From an uncultured Paracoccaceae bacterium (GTDB taxonomy: Bacteria; Pseudomonadota; Alphaproteobacteria; Rhodobacterales; Rhodobacteraceae): a stretch of DNA of 64,000 bases. Position numbers and translations under genes: made by a program. Positions 20,515 through 28,579 of this stretch are shown here, piece after piece (position 1 is the first letter of the stretch; each line of letters starts with the position of its first letter). The stretch is from NCBI GenBank assembly GCA_947500005.1, contig CANMQJ010000010.1:1-64000 (forward strand), in the 5' to 3' direction. The notes under the pieces are model-generated. The model had not been told where the DNA came from. It did not search any database and was given only the letters and a program-made list of their open reading frames with translations.

Positions 20515-21480
20515 TCATTTCACCGTGATGCGCGGGTCGATCAGCGTGTAGACGATATCGACGAGGAAATTGATCACCACGAAGATCAACGCCACCAGCA
20601 TCAGGTAGACGACGATCACCGGGCGGTCGGCGCGATAGATCGAGTCGATCAGCAGCTTGCCGAGGCCGGGCCAGGCAAAGATCGTCTCGGTGATGGTGGC
20701 AAACGCGATCAGGTCGCCCAGTTGCAGGCCGAAGATCGTGACCACCGGGATGAGCGCGTTGCGCAGCCCGTGGCGGTAGAGGACATTGCGGCGCGACACG
20801 CCCTTGGCGCGGGCGAATTTCATGTAGTCCTGGCGCATGACCTCCATCATGCCGGCGCGGGTGATGCGCAGGATGATCGCCATCGTCGCCAGCGACAGGG
20901 TCAGCGAGGGGAGGATCACGTGGGTCCACCCATCGGCGGTGAAGATGGACCAGCGGGTGCCCAGGATCTCGACCGTGTCGCCGCGCCCCGAGGAGGGGAA
21001 TATCCGCCATTTCACCGCGAAGAGGAAGATCAGCATCATGCCGACCCAGAAGCTGGGCAGCGAGATGCCCAGAAGCGAGCCGGACATGATCGTGCGGCTG
21101 GAGAAGCGCCCCGGATTGGCGCCTGCGTAGACACCCAGCGGGATCGCCACGATGGCGGACATGGCCATGGCGACCAGCACGATTTCCAGCGTCGCGGGCA
21201 GCCGTTCCAGGATCAGGTCCAGCGCCGGTTCGCGGAACACGTAGGAGCGGCCGAAATCGCCCTGGAGCATGTTCTGGACAAAGATGAAATACTGCTCCGG
21301 CAGGGAGCGGTCGAGCCCGAGGATACGGCGGGCCTGCGCGATCTCGGCATCGGTCGCGTCGATCGGCACGACCATGAAGACCGGATCGCCGGTGAAACTC
21401 ATCATCAGGAAGACGATGACCGACACGGCCCAGAGCACGACGACCATCTGGATCAGTCGCTTGATGGTATAGCCCAGCAC
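20515..21480 (-). CDS. Peptide-type ABC transporter permease (OppB/DppB type)
   Basis: A 321-residue inner-membrane permease starting at a GTG (reads MLGYTIKRLIQMVVVLWAV) with a GGGGGAG ribosome site 8 bases upstream. An upstream ATG at 21621 would add a low-complexity stretch overlapping the binding-protein gene and is rejected. The first helix is followed by FTGDPVFMV; the coupling loop reads YMKFARAKGVSRRNVLYRHG; the end VDIVYTLIDPRITVK is typical of OppB. Confidence 0.9.
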   Translation of the reverse strand: MLGYTIKRLIQMVVVLWAVSVIVFLMMSFTGDPVFMVVPIDATDAEIAQARRILGLDRSLPEQYFIFVQNMLQGDFGRSYVFREPALDLILERLPATLEIVLVAMAMSAIVAIPLGVYAGANPGRFSSRTIMSGSLLGISLPSFWVGMMLIFLFAVKWRIFPSSGRGDTVEILGTRWSIFTADGWTHVILPSLTLSLATMAIILRITRAGMMEVMRQDYMKFARAKGVSRRNVLYRHGLRNALIPVVTIFGLQLGDLIAFATITETIFAWPGLGKLLIDSIYRADRPVIVVYLMLVALIFVVINFLVDIVYTLIDPRITVK

Positions 21481-21508
21481 TTGGGAGACTCCCCCTGTCT
21501 TGGTGGGT

Positions 21509-21533
21509 GGCGGGGAGGTCGCACCGCCCCGCC
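21509..21533 (-). other. Intercistronic hairpin between binding protein and permease genes
   Basis: GGCGGGG and CCCCGCC form a 7-base stem with an 11-base loop in the 61-base gap between the binding-protein stop and the GTG of the permease. There is no T-run on the minus strand. It is the second of three equivalent structures in the window (see 8287-8308 and 33958-33982). Confidence 0.6.
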
Positions 21534-21541
21534 GGTCGGCC

Positions 21542-23095
21542 TTACTCGGCCACGTCCATGGTGTAGGCCCAGAGGAACTTGTCTGTGCGCGGCGCGAACT
21601 CGACCCCTTCGCGGGCGCCATAGATGTCCTGTTCGTAGTGAACCGGGATCATCGGGATGTCGGCCATCAGGATCTTGGTCGCCTCCTGCAGGTACTGGTC
21701 ACGCTCCTCGACCTTGGCGGTGCTGTCCGCCTTGTCGATCAGCGCGTCCACCTCGGGGTTGGAGTAGCTGCCCCGGTTCACCTGGCCGTAGCCTTCACGC
21801 TTGTCGCGGCTGTAGAACAGCGCGCCGTACATCGAGCCCGCATCGCCCGAGGGCACGTCCCAGCCGGACATGATGAAGCTGCTGTTGGGCGTGGGCACGC
21901 GGATATAGCCCCAGAAGTTCGACTTGGGCATTACGTTGAGCTTCACGTCGACGCCGATCCTGGCCAGCATCCCCGCCAGCGCCTGCGCGATCTGCGCGTC
22001 GTTGACGTAACGGTTGTTGGTGGCGTCAAGCGTCACGGTGAAGCCGTCCACGCCGGCCTCTGCCATCAGCGCCTTGGCCTTTTCCACGTCATAGGGATAC
22101 ATTTCGCGGAAGTTCATGCCGTCGACGTGGCCCACATGGCTTTGCGGCACGTACTGGTCCGACGGGGTCGACAGCCCGCCCATCACTGCGCGCTGGATCG
22201 CGTTCACGTCGATGGCCCGCGCCATCGCCTCGCGCACGCGGCGGTCGGTCATGGGGTTTTCGCCCTCGATGGTCGGGCTTTCGGCGCGCATGTCCAGTGC
22301 AAGGACGAGGTTGAGCAGCGAGGGCCGCGTGATGACCTCGAACCCTTCTTCGCGCTTGACCCGGTCCACATCGCGCACGGCGAGATCCTGCACGATGTCC
22401 ACCTCGCCGGTCAGCAGTGCGGCGGTGCGGGTCGCGGGGTTGGTGATCGGGCGGAAGGTGACGCTCTCGATCTCGGCCTCGCCCATGTAATAGTCGTCGA
22501 AGGCCTCGAGCTCGACCTTGTCCTCGCGCACCCAGTCCACGAGCTTGTAGGGGCCGGTACCCATCGGGTTCTGTTCCAGCCCGTCATCGCCGACCTTGGC
22601 GACGTGATCCTCGGACAGGATCAGGATGGCGGCCAGATCGTTGGGCAGCGCGGCATAGGGCGCGGGCGTCTTGATCTCGACCGTCAGGTCGTCGATGGCG
22701 CTGTAGCTTTCGATATTGGCGGCAAGGTTCAGCATCAGCGAATCCTTGAGCCGGTCCAGCGTGAACACCACGTCGGAGGCCTTGAGCGTGTCGCCGTCGT
22801 GGAACTTGACGCCCTCGCGCAGCTTGAACCGCCAGGTCGTGTCATCGACCAGTTCCCAGCTTTCGGCCAGCCCCGGCTCGAATGTCAGCTCGGGCGTGCG
22901 GCGCACCAGCGGATCGTAGATGTGATAGAACATGATGTTGGAGGACAGCTCCTCCCCCGCTTGCGGGTCCATATGGGTCGCGTCGGCGGTGAGGCCGATG
23001 GTCAGGCTTTTCTCGGCCCAGGCGGCACCTGCGGACAGGGCCGCAAGGCATGCGGAGGCAGTCAGCGCCCGGAGCGCTGTCGTGATCGTCGTCAT
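21542..23095 (-). CDS. Periplasmic substrate-binding protein, SBP_bac_5 family
   Basis: A 517-residue exported binding protein. The signal peptide has a hydrophobic core LTASACLAALSAGA and a predicted cut after AWA. The mature part carries THMDPQAGEE, FYHIYDPLVRR, PGLAESWELVDDTTWRFKLR, VKFHDGDTL and NPMGTGPYKLV, all family-5 signatures. A GGGAGA ribosome site precedes the ATG. It delivers ligand to the permeases 19638-21480. Upstream, after a 55-base gap with a GGGCG/CGCCC hairpin (23130-23144), lies the VOC gene. Confidence 0.92.
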   Translation of the reverse strand: MTTITTALRALTASACLAALSAGAAWAEKSLTIGLTADATHMDPQAGEELSSNIMFYHIYDPLVRRTPELTFEPGLAESWELVDDTTWRFKLREGVKFHDGDTLKASDVVFTLDRLKDSLMLNLAANIESYSAIDDLTVEIKTPAPYAALPNDLAAILILSEDHVAKVGDDGLEQNPMGTGPYKLVDWVREDKVELEAFDDYYMGEAEIESVTFRPITNPATRTAALLTGEVDIVQDLAVRDVDRVKREEGFEVITRPSLLNLVLALDMRAESPTIEGENPMTDRRVREAMARAIDVNAIQRAVMGGLSTPSDQYVPQSHVGHVDGMNFREMYPYDVEKAKALMAEAGVDGFTVTLDATNNRYVNDAQIAQALAGMLARIGVDVKLNVMPKSNFWGYIRVPTPNSSFIMSGWDVPSGDAGSMYGALFYSRDKREGYGQVNRGSYSNPEVDALIDKADSTAKVEERDQYLQEATKILMADIPMIPVHYEQDIYGAREGVEFAPRTDKFLWAYTMDVAE

Positions 23096-23150
23096 GTTGG
23101 ATGTCTCCCGGTTGGGGTTGATGGGTTACGGGCGTTGACCGCCCTTCTGG

Positions 23151-23552
23151 TTATGCAGCCGCCCCCTCGAGGACGGACTGGATCTCGATCTGGTAGCCTT
23201 CGGGATCGTCGAAGACGAAGGCCCGGATGCCCAGCTGCGCGCTGTCGCGCGGGTCGGTCAGGTTCTGCACATGCTGCGTCTGCGCCCAGGCGTGCCAGGC
23301 GTCCACGTCGGGTACCCGCAGGCAGAGCTGCACCGGCTTGTCGACGCTGGCCCGCTTGGCGCCGCGCGTCTCGTCCACCAGCCCGACATGGGCCGCGCCG
23401 GTGAGCCGGTAGATCTTGGACCAGCCCTGGTCGATGGCCAGTTCGGCGCCCAGGACCCGCTCATAGAATTCCTGCGCACGGGGCACATCGTGGAAGTAGA
23501 GAAACGTGATCTGCAGTTCCGCGCCGGGCGGGCGCTCCATCTGTTCCGACAT
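23151..23552 (-). CDS. VOC (glyoxalase/bleomycin-resistance-like) family protein
   Basis: A 133-residue single VOC module: an N-terminal beta-alpha-beta ITFLYFHDVPRAQEFYERVLG, then a second half ending in FVFDDPEGYQIEIQSVL, where the final glutamate is a usual metal ligand. The matching position in the first strand carries FLYFHDV. It could be a dioxygenase, lyase or binding protein; function is not readable. The ATG at 23552 follows an AAAGGAA ribosome site; the open frame beyond it runs through the promoter and operator and is rejected. It is the first gene of the second importer operon. Confidence 0.82.
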   Translation of the reverse strand: MSEQMERPPGAELQITFLYFHDVPRAQEFYERVLGAELAIDQGWSKIYRLTGAAHVGLVDETRGAKRASVDKPVQLCLRVPDVDAWHAWAQTQHVQNLTDPRDSAQLGIRAFVFDDPEGYQIEIQSVLEGAAA

Positions 23553-23574
23553 GTGTATTCCTTTCGTGAACCAG

Positions 23575-23603
23575 TGGTATACCAAGGGTTCTTCGCCTGT
23601 CAA
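23575..23603 (-). promoter_or_regulatory. Sigma-70-type promoter with overlapping TGGTATACCA operator
   Basis: On the minus strand a perfect -35 TTGACA (23603-23598) is followed after 16 bases by TATACC (23581-23576). The perfect palindrome TGGTATACCA (23575-23584) covers this -10. The same 10-mer occurs at 24370-24379. Binding here would block transcription of the VOC/importer operon, so the adjacent GntR is likely its repressor. Confidence 0.7.
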
Positions 23604-23665
23604 CAACACGAAACCCGCCGGGATCGCGTCCGGCGGGTTCGGGCGGTGCGGCCTGTGGGAAAAGC

Positions 23666-24322
23666 TCAGCTGAGGCGGTGGATATGGCTCAGGATCGCCT
23701 CGCGCGCGTTCTCGATATGGCGGCGCATGGCCAGTTCGGCGGCTTCGGGGTCGCGGGCAAGGATCGCGTCGATGATGGCAAGGTGTTCCCGCGCTCCGGG
23801 TTCGAATCGCGAGGGGATCTCTCCCTGGTCGAAGATCCGGGTCTTCATCTTGAGCCCCTTGATCATCTCGCTGAGCAGCTTGGAGCCCGCTGTTTTCGCG
23901 ATATGCATGTGAAAATCGAAATCGAAATTGGCATGTTCAACACGATCAGGCCGTTCATTTGAAAGGAAATCCTGTATGCGCGCCTTGAATCTCAGCCAAT
24001 CCTCGGCCGGGGAATGGACATTGGCGGCCTGGCGCGCGGCCTCGCATTCCAGCAGGCGACGGACATGCAGGATCTCGACCACCTCGCTGACCGAGATGCG
24101 CGAGACGGTCGGCGCGCCGCGGCTCTGACGGGTCACCAGCCCCTCGGTGATCAGCCGCGAAATCGCCTCGCGCACGGGTGTCCGGGATACGCCCAGACGT
24201 TCGGCAAAGGCCCGTTCCTGAAGGTGGGTGCCGGCCGACAACTCGCCGCTGAGGATCATGTCGCGCAGACGCTGGACCGTGTGTTCGGTAAGATTCTTGT
24301 CGGCCTGTTCCAGATTCTGCAT
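23666..24322 (-). CDS. GntR family transcriptional regulator, FCD domain
   Basis: A 218-residue regulator. The winged helix (about 8-75) reads LQERAFAERLGVSRTPVREAISRL, the canonical GntR pattern; the FCD domain contains FDFHMHIAKTAG and REHLAIIDAILARDPEAAELAMRRHI, whose Asp/His positions usually bind a metal and ligand. It is transcribed away from the hydantoinase and lies between two identical TGGTATACCA sites, so it probably represses both the importer operon to its left and the hydantoinase to its right, and possibly itself. The ligand is likely an intermediate of the amide/hydantoin route. Confidence 0.9.
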   Translation of the reverse strand: MQNLEQADKNLTEHTVQRLRDMILSGELSAGTHLQERAFAERLGVSRTPVREAISRLITEGLVTRQSRGAPTVSRISVSEVVEILHVRRLLECEAARQAANVHSPAEDWLRFKARIQDFLSNERPDRVEHANFDFDFHMHIAKTAGSKLLSEMIKGLKMKTRIFDQGEIPSRFEPGAREHLAIIDAILARDPEAAELAMRRHIENAREAILSHIHRLS

Positions 24323-24369
24323 AAACTTTCATCCTTTCAACGGCCAAGCCAACATGATGTTTGCATACA

Positions 24370-24379
24370 TGGTATACCA
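24370..24379. promoter_or_regulatory. TGGTATACCA operator between GntR and hydantoinase genes
   Basis: A second exact copy of the palindrome TGGTATACCA, 32 bases upstream of the hydantoinase ATG and 47 bases from the GntR start. A possible rightward promoter TTTGCA-17-GTATCC spans it. Its identity with the 23575 site makes it a strong candidate target of the flanked GntR regulator. Confidence 0.68.
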
Positions 24380-24411
24380 CGGGTATCCCTATTGCAAAAC
24401 GGGAGTGAACC

Positions 24412-25797
24412 ATGACGACGCCAATCTACGACACGGTCATCCGCAACGGTACCCTCGGGTCAACTTCGGGATTAGCCGAGGGTGATATCGCGATCAAGGA
24501 CGGGCGCATCGCAGCTCTCGGTCTGGGACTTGGCACCGGGGAGCAGGAAATCGACGCACGGGGTCGGATCGTGCTGCCGGGCGGTGTCGATACCCATTGC
24601 CATATCGAGCAGATGTCCGGCGCGGGCGTTATGAATGCCGACACGTTCGAGACGGCTACACGTTCGGCCCTGTGGGGCGGGACGACGACGACCGTCTCCT
24701 TCGCCGCGCAACATCCCGGCCACCGGATCGGCACGGTCCTGGAGGACTATCGCAAGTTGGCCGAAAAGGGCGCGATGACCGACCATGCCTTTCACATGAT
24801 CGTCGCAGATACCTCGGACGGGAACATGGACGACCTGGCCCGCGCCATCGGGGCGGGGAACCGGTCGATCAAGATCTTCACCACCTATGACAAGGTGCGG
24901 CTGGCCGATCCCGAGATCCTCGCCACGATGCGCGTCGCGCATGAGAATGGCGCGCTGGTCTGCGTCCATGCCGAGAACGATGCGATGATCCGCGAGGCGA
25001 CCGCGCGGCTGATCGCCGAGGGCCGCACCGCGCCGCGCGATCATGCCGACTCTCACCCCCGGCAGGCCGAGTTGGAGGCCATCGAACGGATGTGCCGGTT
25101 CTCGGAGCACACGGGCCAGCGGCTGATGATCTTCCACGTGTCCACGCAGGAGGGGGTGCAGATCATTCGCGCCGCTCGCGCGCGGGGCGTGCCCGTCCAT
25201 GCCGAAACCTGTACGCATTACCTGTTCCAGACGCGCGACATCCTCGACCGGGCGGATGGTGCCAAGTTCCTGTGCAGCCCGCCGCAGCGCGATCAGGCCG
25301 ATCAGGATGCGTTGTGGGTGGCGCTGGGACGCGGCGACCTGGAGCTGGTGACCTCGGACCATGCGCCCTATCGCATGGACGAGACCGGAAAGTTCATCCA
25401 TGGCGCGGATGCCCCTTTCAACAAGATCGCCAATGGCCAGCCGGGGCTGGGGTTGCGTCTGCCGCTGCTGTTCGACGCGATGGTGGCACAAGGGCGGCTG
25501 GGCCTTGCGCGATTCGTGGAAGTGACCGCGACGGCCCCTGCCCGGATCTTTGGACTTGAGGCCAAGGGCGCGATCGCCGTGGGAATGGATGCCGACCTGG
25601 TGCTCTGGGACCCCGAGCGGGAGCATGTCCTGCCCGAGGCGCTGCACGACAATGTCGGCTACAACCCCTTTGCCGGAGCGAAGGTGCGCGGCTATCCCGA
25701 GACAGTGTTGCGCCGGGGCGCGGTCGTGCTCTCGGACGGGCAGTTGCGGGCAGAGCCGGGCAGCGGGCGCTGGGTGCCGATGCGCAAGCCTGCCTAG
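24412..25797 (+). CDS. Dihydropyrimidinase/D-hydantoinase
   Basis: A 461-residue cyclic amidase. All binuclear metal ligands of the hydantoinase family are visible: H62 and H64 (DTHCHIEQ), the carboxylated lysine K154 (RSIKIFTTYD), H186 (CVHAEN), H242 (IFHVST) and D316 (TSDHAPY). Expected reaction: hydrolytic ring opening of a dihydropyrimidine, hydantoin or similar cyclic amide in the cytosol. A GGGAG site precedes the ATG. It is divergent from the GntR regulator. Its TAG overlaps the stop codon of the convergent Lrp gene within CTAG. With two racemase genes nearby, a hydantoin-type route is plausible. Confidence 0.9.
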   Translation: MTTPIYDTVIRNGTLGSTSGLAEGDIAIKDGRIAALGLGLGTGEQEIDARGRIVLPGGVDTHCHIEQMSGAGVMNADTFETATRSALWGGTTTTVSFAAQHPGHRIGTVLEDYRKLAEKGAMTDHAFHMIVADTSDGNMDDLARAIGAGNRSIKIFTTYDKVRLADPEILATMRVAHENGALVCVHAENDAMIREATARLIAEGRTAPRDHADSHPRQAELEAIERMCRFSEHTGQRLMIFHVSTQEGVQIIRAARARGVPVHAETCTHYLFQTRDILDRADGAKFLCSPPQRDQADQDALWVALGRGDLELVTSDHAPYRMDETGKFIHGADAPFNKIANGQPGLGLRLPLLFDAMVAQGRLGLARFVEVTATAPARIFGLEAKGAIAVGMDADLVLWDPEREHVLPEALHDNVGYNPFAGAKVRGYPETVLRRGAVVLSDGQLRAEPGSGRWVPMRKPA

Positions 25798-26225
25798 CGC
25801 TGGAACCGTGTCGACAGGATCACCGAGGATTGCGTGCGCGCGACGCCGTCAAGCTCTCCGATCCTGTCGATGGTGCGGTCCAGATCGCTGATCGAGGGGG
25901 CCGCCACCTCGGCGATGAGGTCGACCGAGCCGCTGACGGAATGGACCGCGCTGACCTCGGGCATGTCGCGCAGGGCCTGCACGACGCGGCCCAGCGCCTT
26001 TTCGGTCAGCACGATCATCACATGGGCGCGCACCTGTCCCTGAAGATAGCTGTCCGACAGGCGCAGGGCGTAGCCGGCGATCACCCCGTCCTCCTCCAGC
26101 CGGTCGAGCCGGGCCTGCACGGTCGTGCGCGCGACGCCAAGCCGGCGGGCGATCGCGGCGATGGGCATGCGGGCGTTTTCGGACAGGATCCCAAGGAGTT
26201 GGCGATCCTTCTCGGTTACCGACAT
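25794..26225 (-). CDS. Lrp/AsnC family transcriptional regulator
   Basis: A 143-residue regulator. The N-terminal helix-turn-helix reads DRQLLGILSENARMPIAAIA and RLGVARTTVQARLDRLE; the C-terminal RAM domain contains VHSVSGSVDLIAEV, the usual ligand-binding G-x-x-D segment. It is divergent from the saccharopine-dehydrogenase-like gene at 26351 across 125 bases and probably controls it in response to an amino acid. No clear operator was seen in that gap. Confidence 0.9.
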   Translation of the reverse strand: MSVTEKDRQLLGILSENARMPIAAIARRLGVARTTVQARLDRLEEDGVIAGYALRLSDSYLQGQVRAHVMIVLTEKALGRVVQALRDMPEVSAVHSVSGSVDLIAEVAAPSISDLDRTIDRIGELDGVARTQSSVILSTRFQR

Positions 26226-26350
26226 TCAGACGAATCCCTTCTGCGATATGCCCAAATCCGACGTCGTTTCTATGCGTTTGGCAGCTACACATCAACGGGA
26301 AGACCCGAGAGGCTGCGGTGGAATCCGACAACAGATTGAGGGAGTCAGCT

Positions 26351-27418
26351 ATGAAGAAAATCGCGGTTCTGGGTCTTGGCAAGGTGGGCACGCTGGCCGC
26401 CGAATTGCTGCATGCCGCAGGGTTTGAGGTGACGGGCCTCGACAGCGTCGCGCGTGACGATGCGCCGGGCTATGCGGTCAAGGTCGTGGACGTATCGGAC
26501 GGCGCGGCGCTGGAGCGGGAAATGGCGCAGGTGGACGCGGTCCTGTCCTGCCTGCCCTATCACCTGAACGTGGGCGTGGCGACGGCGGCGCATGCGGCGG
26601 GCATCCATTATTTCGACCTGACCGAGGATGTGCCGACGACCAAGACGATCATCGAACTTTCCAAGTCTTCCAAGGGGTTGATGGCCCCGCAATGCGGTTT
26701 GGCACCGGGATTCGTGGGCATCGTGGGGGCTGATCTGATCGGGAAGTTCGACGAATGCCGGTCCTGCAAGATGCGCGTCGGCGCGCTGCCGCAGCATCCG
26801 ACGGGGCTGATGGGCTATTCCTTCAACTGGTCCCCGGCGGGGGTGGTGAACGAATATCTCAACGATTGCGAGGTGATAGAGGACGGCGTGGTCAAGTGGG
26901 TCTCGGCCATGGAATGGGTCGAGAAACATGTGATCGGCGGGCTGGAGCTGGAGGCGTTCACCACCTCGGGCGGGCTGGGCACGATGTGCGAGACCTACAA
27001 GGGTGTCGTCGCCAATATGGATTACAAAACAATGCGTTATCCGGGTCATGTCAAGCTGATGAACTTTTTCTTCCACGAGCTTCTGATGCGCGAGCGGCGC
27101 GCCGAGGCGGAGGAGATCCTGGTCAATGCCAAGCCGCCGGTGAATGACGACGTGGTCTATGTCCATGTCGCGGCGGAGGGTCGGATCGGCGGAAAGCTGG
27201 CGCGCGAGGAATTCGTTCGTGCCTATTATCCCCTTGAACTTGCTGGAAAAATGCGACCCGCTATCGCCTGGACGACGGCAAGCTCGGTGGTGGGCGTGAT
27301 CGAGATGGTGCGCGACGGGGCGCTGCCGGGGCATGGGTTCCTGAAGCAGGAGGATATTCCGCTGGACGCGTTGTTGCAGACGCGGACCGGGGCGGCCTTT
27401 TCGGGTGGCCTGATCTGA
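26351..27418 (+). CDS. Saccharopine dehydrogenase-like oxidoreductase
   Basis: A 355-residue protein. It starts MKKIAVLGLGKVGTLAAELL, an NAD(P)-binding Rossmann motif, followed by DAVLSCLPYHLNVGVATAAHAAGIHYFDLTED, typical of the saccharopine dehydrogenase/Lys9 group. APQCGLAPGFVGIVG is another family segment. Such enzymes oxidise or reduce amino-acid adducts (saccharopine, carboxynorspermidine or opine-like compounds). The ATG at 26351 has a GAGGGAG site; an upstream in-frame ATG at 26318 lacks one. Divergent Lrp regulation suggests amino-acid-responsive expression. Confidence 0.87.
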   Translation: MKKIAVLGLGKVGTLAAELLHAAGFEVTGLDSVARDDAPGYAVKVVDVSDGAALEREMAQVDAVLSCLPYHLNVGVATAAHAAGIHYFDLTEDVPTTKTIIELSKSSKGLMAPQCGLAPGFVGIVGADLIGKFDECRSCKMRVGALPQHPTGLMGYSFNWSPAGVVNEYLNDCEVIEDGVVKWVSAMEWVEKHVIGGLELEAFTTSGGLGTMCETYKGVVANMDYKTMRYPGHVKLMNFFFHELLMRERRAEAEEILVNAKPPVNDDVVYVHVAAEGRIGGKLAREEFVRAYYPLELAGKMRPAIAWTTASSVVGVIEMVRDGALPGHGFLKQEDIPLDALLQTRTGAAFSGGLI

Positions 27419-27423
27419 CAGTC

Positions 27424-27444
27424 GGGGGGGGGTTGTACCCCCCC
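27424..27444 (+). terminator. G-run/C-run hairpin after the oxidoreductase gene
   Basis: Nine G, TTGTA, seven C, starting six bases after the stop of the saccharopine-dehydrogenase-like gene. The stem is strong (7 GC pairs) but has no T-run, so it is a weak intrinsic or Rho-assisted terminator, or an RNA-stabilising end. The leftward C45 transcript may also end in this region. Confidence 0.55.
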
Positions 27445-27455
27445 ACCACGAGAAA

Positions 27456-27502
27456 TTGTCCGTTTTGTACCGCCTTCGCGAGGTCGATTGACCGTTTTGT
27501 AC
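27456..27502. repeat. Direct repeat TTGNCCGTTTTGTAC (two copies), second within a palindrome
   Basis: TTGTCCGTTTTGTAC (27456-27470) and TTGACCGTTTTGTAC (27488-27502) are 32 bases apart and differ at one base. The second copy extends into the perfect palindrome TTTTGTACAAAA (27495-27506). They lie between two convergent gene ends, where no promoter is expected. They could be binding sites or a remnant of a small repeat element. Confidence 0.5.
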
Positions 27503-27520
27503 AAAAAGTCCGACGGCCCG

Positions 27521-28579
27521 TTACGCCTGCACGAAGGGGATCTCCTGCCACTCGGCCCCGCCGGCGATGCCCTGCCGCAACCGGATGGCGGGCGCCTCGG
27601 TCAGTTCGATCACGACCGAGGCGAAGGTGGCGGAGCCGCCATTGGTCTGCGCGCGCATGCACAGGGGGGCGTCGGCATCGTCGAAAAGCGCCTGCACCTC
27701 CGCTGCCCCGGTCAACTGGTCGGCGTGATCGCGCAGCCAGTCGAGCCGCCGGTGGGAGCTGGCATTGAAACCGGCCGCTTCGAGCCGCGTCTGGGCGTTG
27801 GCGTCGATGTCGCGACTGGCCAGCGGATGGTTGGTGTGCAGCAACGGCGCGCCGGTCTCGAAAGGCGCGCAGCCGCCCGCGGAACATTCCAGCGAGGTGA
27901 ACCCGTCGCGGGTGACGAGGGCGTAATGCTGTCCACTGGCATGGTGCGCGCCGCGAAGGCGCTGCGCGGCCTCTTCACGGCTGCGGGCGGCGAGGGCATG
28001 ACGCAGGGCAAAGGCCACGGGCAACCCGCCCCTGTCATGGTGGAGCATCAGGAGCGTGTTGACCCCGATTCCCAGCCCGGCCCCGTTCAGGCCCAGAAGG
28101 CCGATCAGCCCGGCGGAACTGAGCGCGAGAACCTGCGGCATGTCCGGCCCGCCAAGACGCAGCGCGACCTGTGAGCCTGCCATATGGGCGGGCAGGTCCA
28201 TGTTCTGGGCCAGAACATGTCCCGAGGCGGTCGGAACGGCGACTAGGCTGCATCCGGGCGGCGCGGTGTCGGCGGTGTCGTACCACCATTGCTCATCCAT
28301 CAGGTTATAGGCGGCGATGCGGGCGAAAGGCTGCCCTGCCCCCTCGGCGATGGCTGCAAGCTCGGTGTGAAGATCCGGCACGACCTGCGCGGCATGGGCG
28401 AGGCAATCCGTTTCTTCGAGGAAGCGGGCGCAATAGGCGTCGAAATCCGAAATCCCTGTCGCGCTGCGGGTCGCCTCCTCCCAGCGCGAGAGAGACTCGG
28501 CAATCTCGGCGCGCAGGGATTCGCCATGGGCATGGCCGCGCGCGGCGGGTGGGCCGAAACAGTCTATGATGCGCATCAT
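27521..28579 (-). CDS. C45-family acyltransferase/amidase-like protein (acyl-CoA:6-APA acyltransferase fold)
   Basis: A 352-residue protein resembling peptidase family C45. A central PPGCSLVAV (about residues 108-116) gives a Gly-Cys site at which family members self-cleave to expose an N-terminal cysteine nucleophile. Further support: GHVLAQNMDLP after it, GLNGAGLGIGVNTL near residue 160 and LLHTNHPL near 240. Expected activity: hydrolysis or transfer of an amide-linked acyl group. Two adjacent ATGs (28579, 28576) overlap the stop of the P1 peptidase gene. It is the last gene of the third importer operon. Confidence 0.8.
   Translation of the reverse strand: MMRIIDCFGPPAARGHAHGESLRAEIAESLSRWEEATRSATGISDFDAYCARFLEETDCLAHAAQVVPDLHTELAAIAEGAGQPFARIAAYNLMDEQWWYDTADTAPPGCSLVAVPTASGHVLAQNMDLPAHMAGSQVALRLGGPDMPQVLALSSAGLIGLLGLNGAGLGIGVNTLLMLHHDRGGLPVAFALRHALAARSREEAAQRLRGAHHASGQHYALVTRDGFTSLECSAGGCAPFETGAPLLHTNHPLASRDIDANAQTRLEAAGFNASSHRRLDWLRDHADQLTGAAEVQALFDDADAPLCMRAQTNGGSATFASVVIELTEAPAIRLRQGIAGGAEWQEIPFVQA

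Noticed and set aside
27424..27506. Possible CRISPR-like or attachment-site repeat
   Set aside because: Only two 15-base copies with no regular spacer array and no cas, integrase or tRNA gene nearby.
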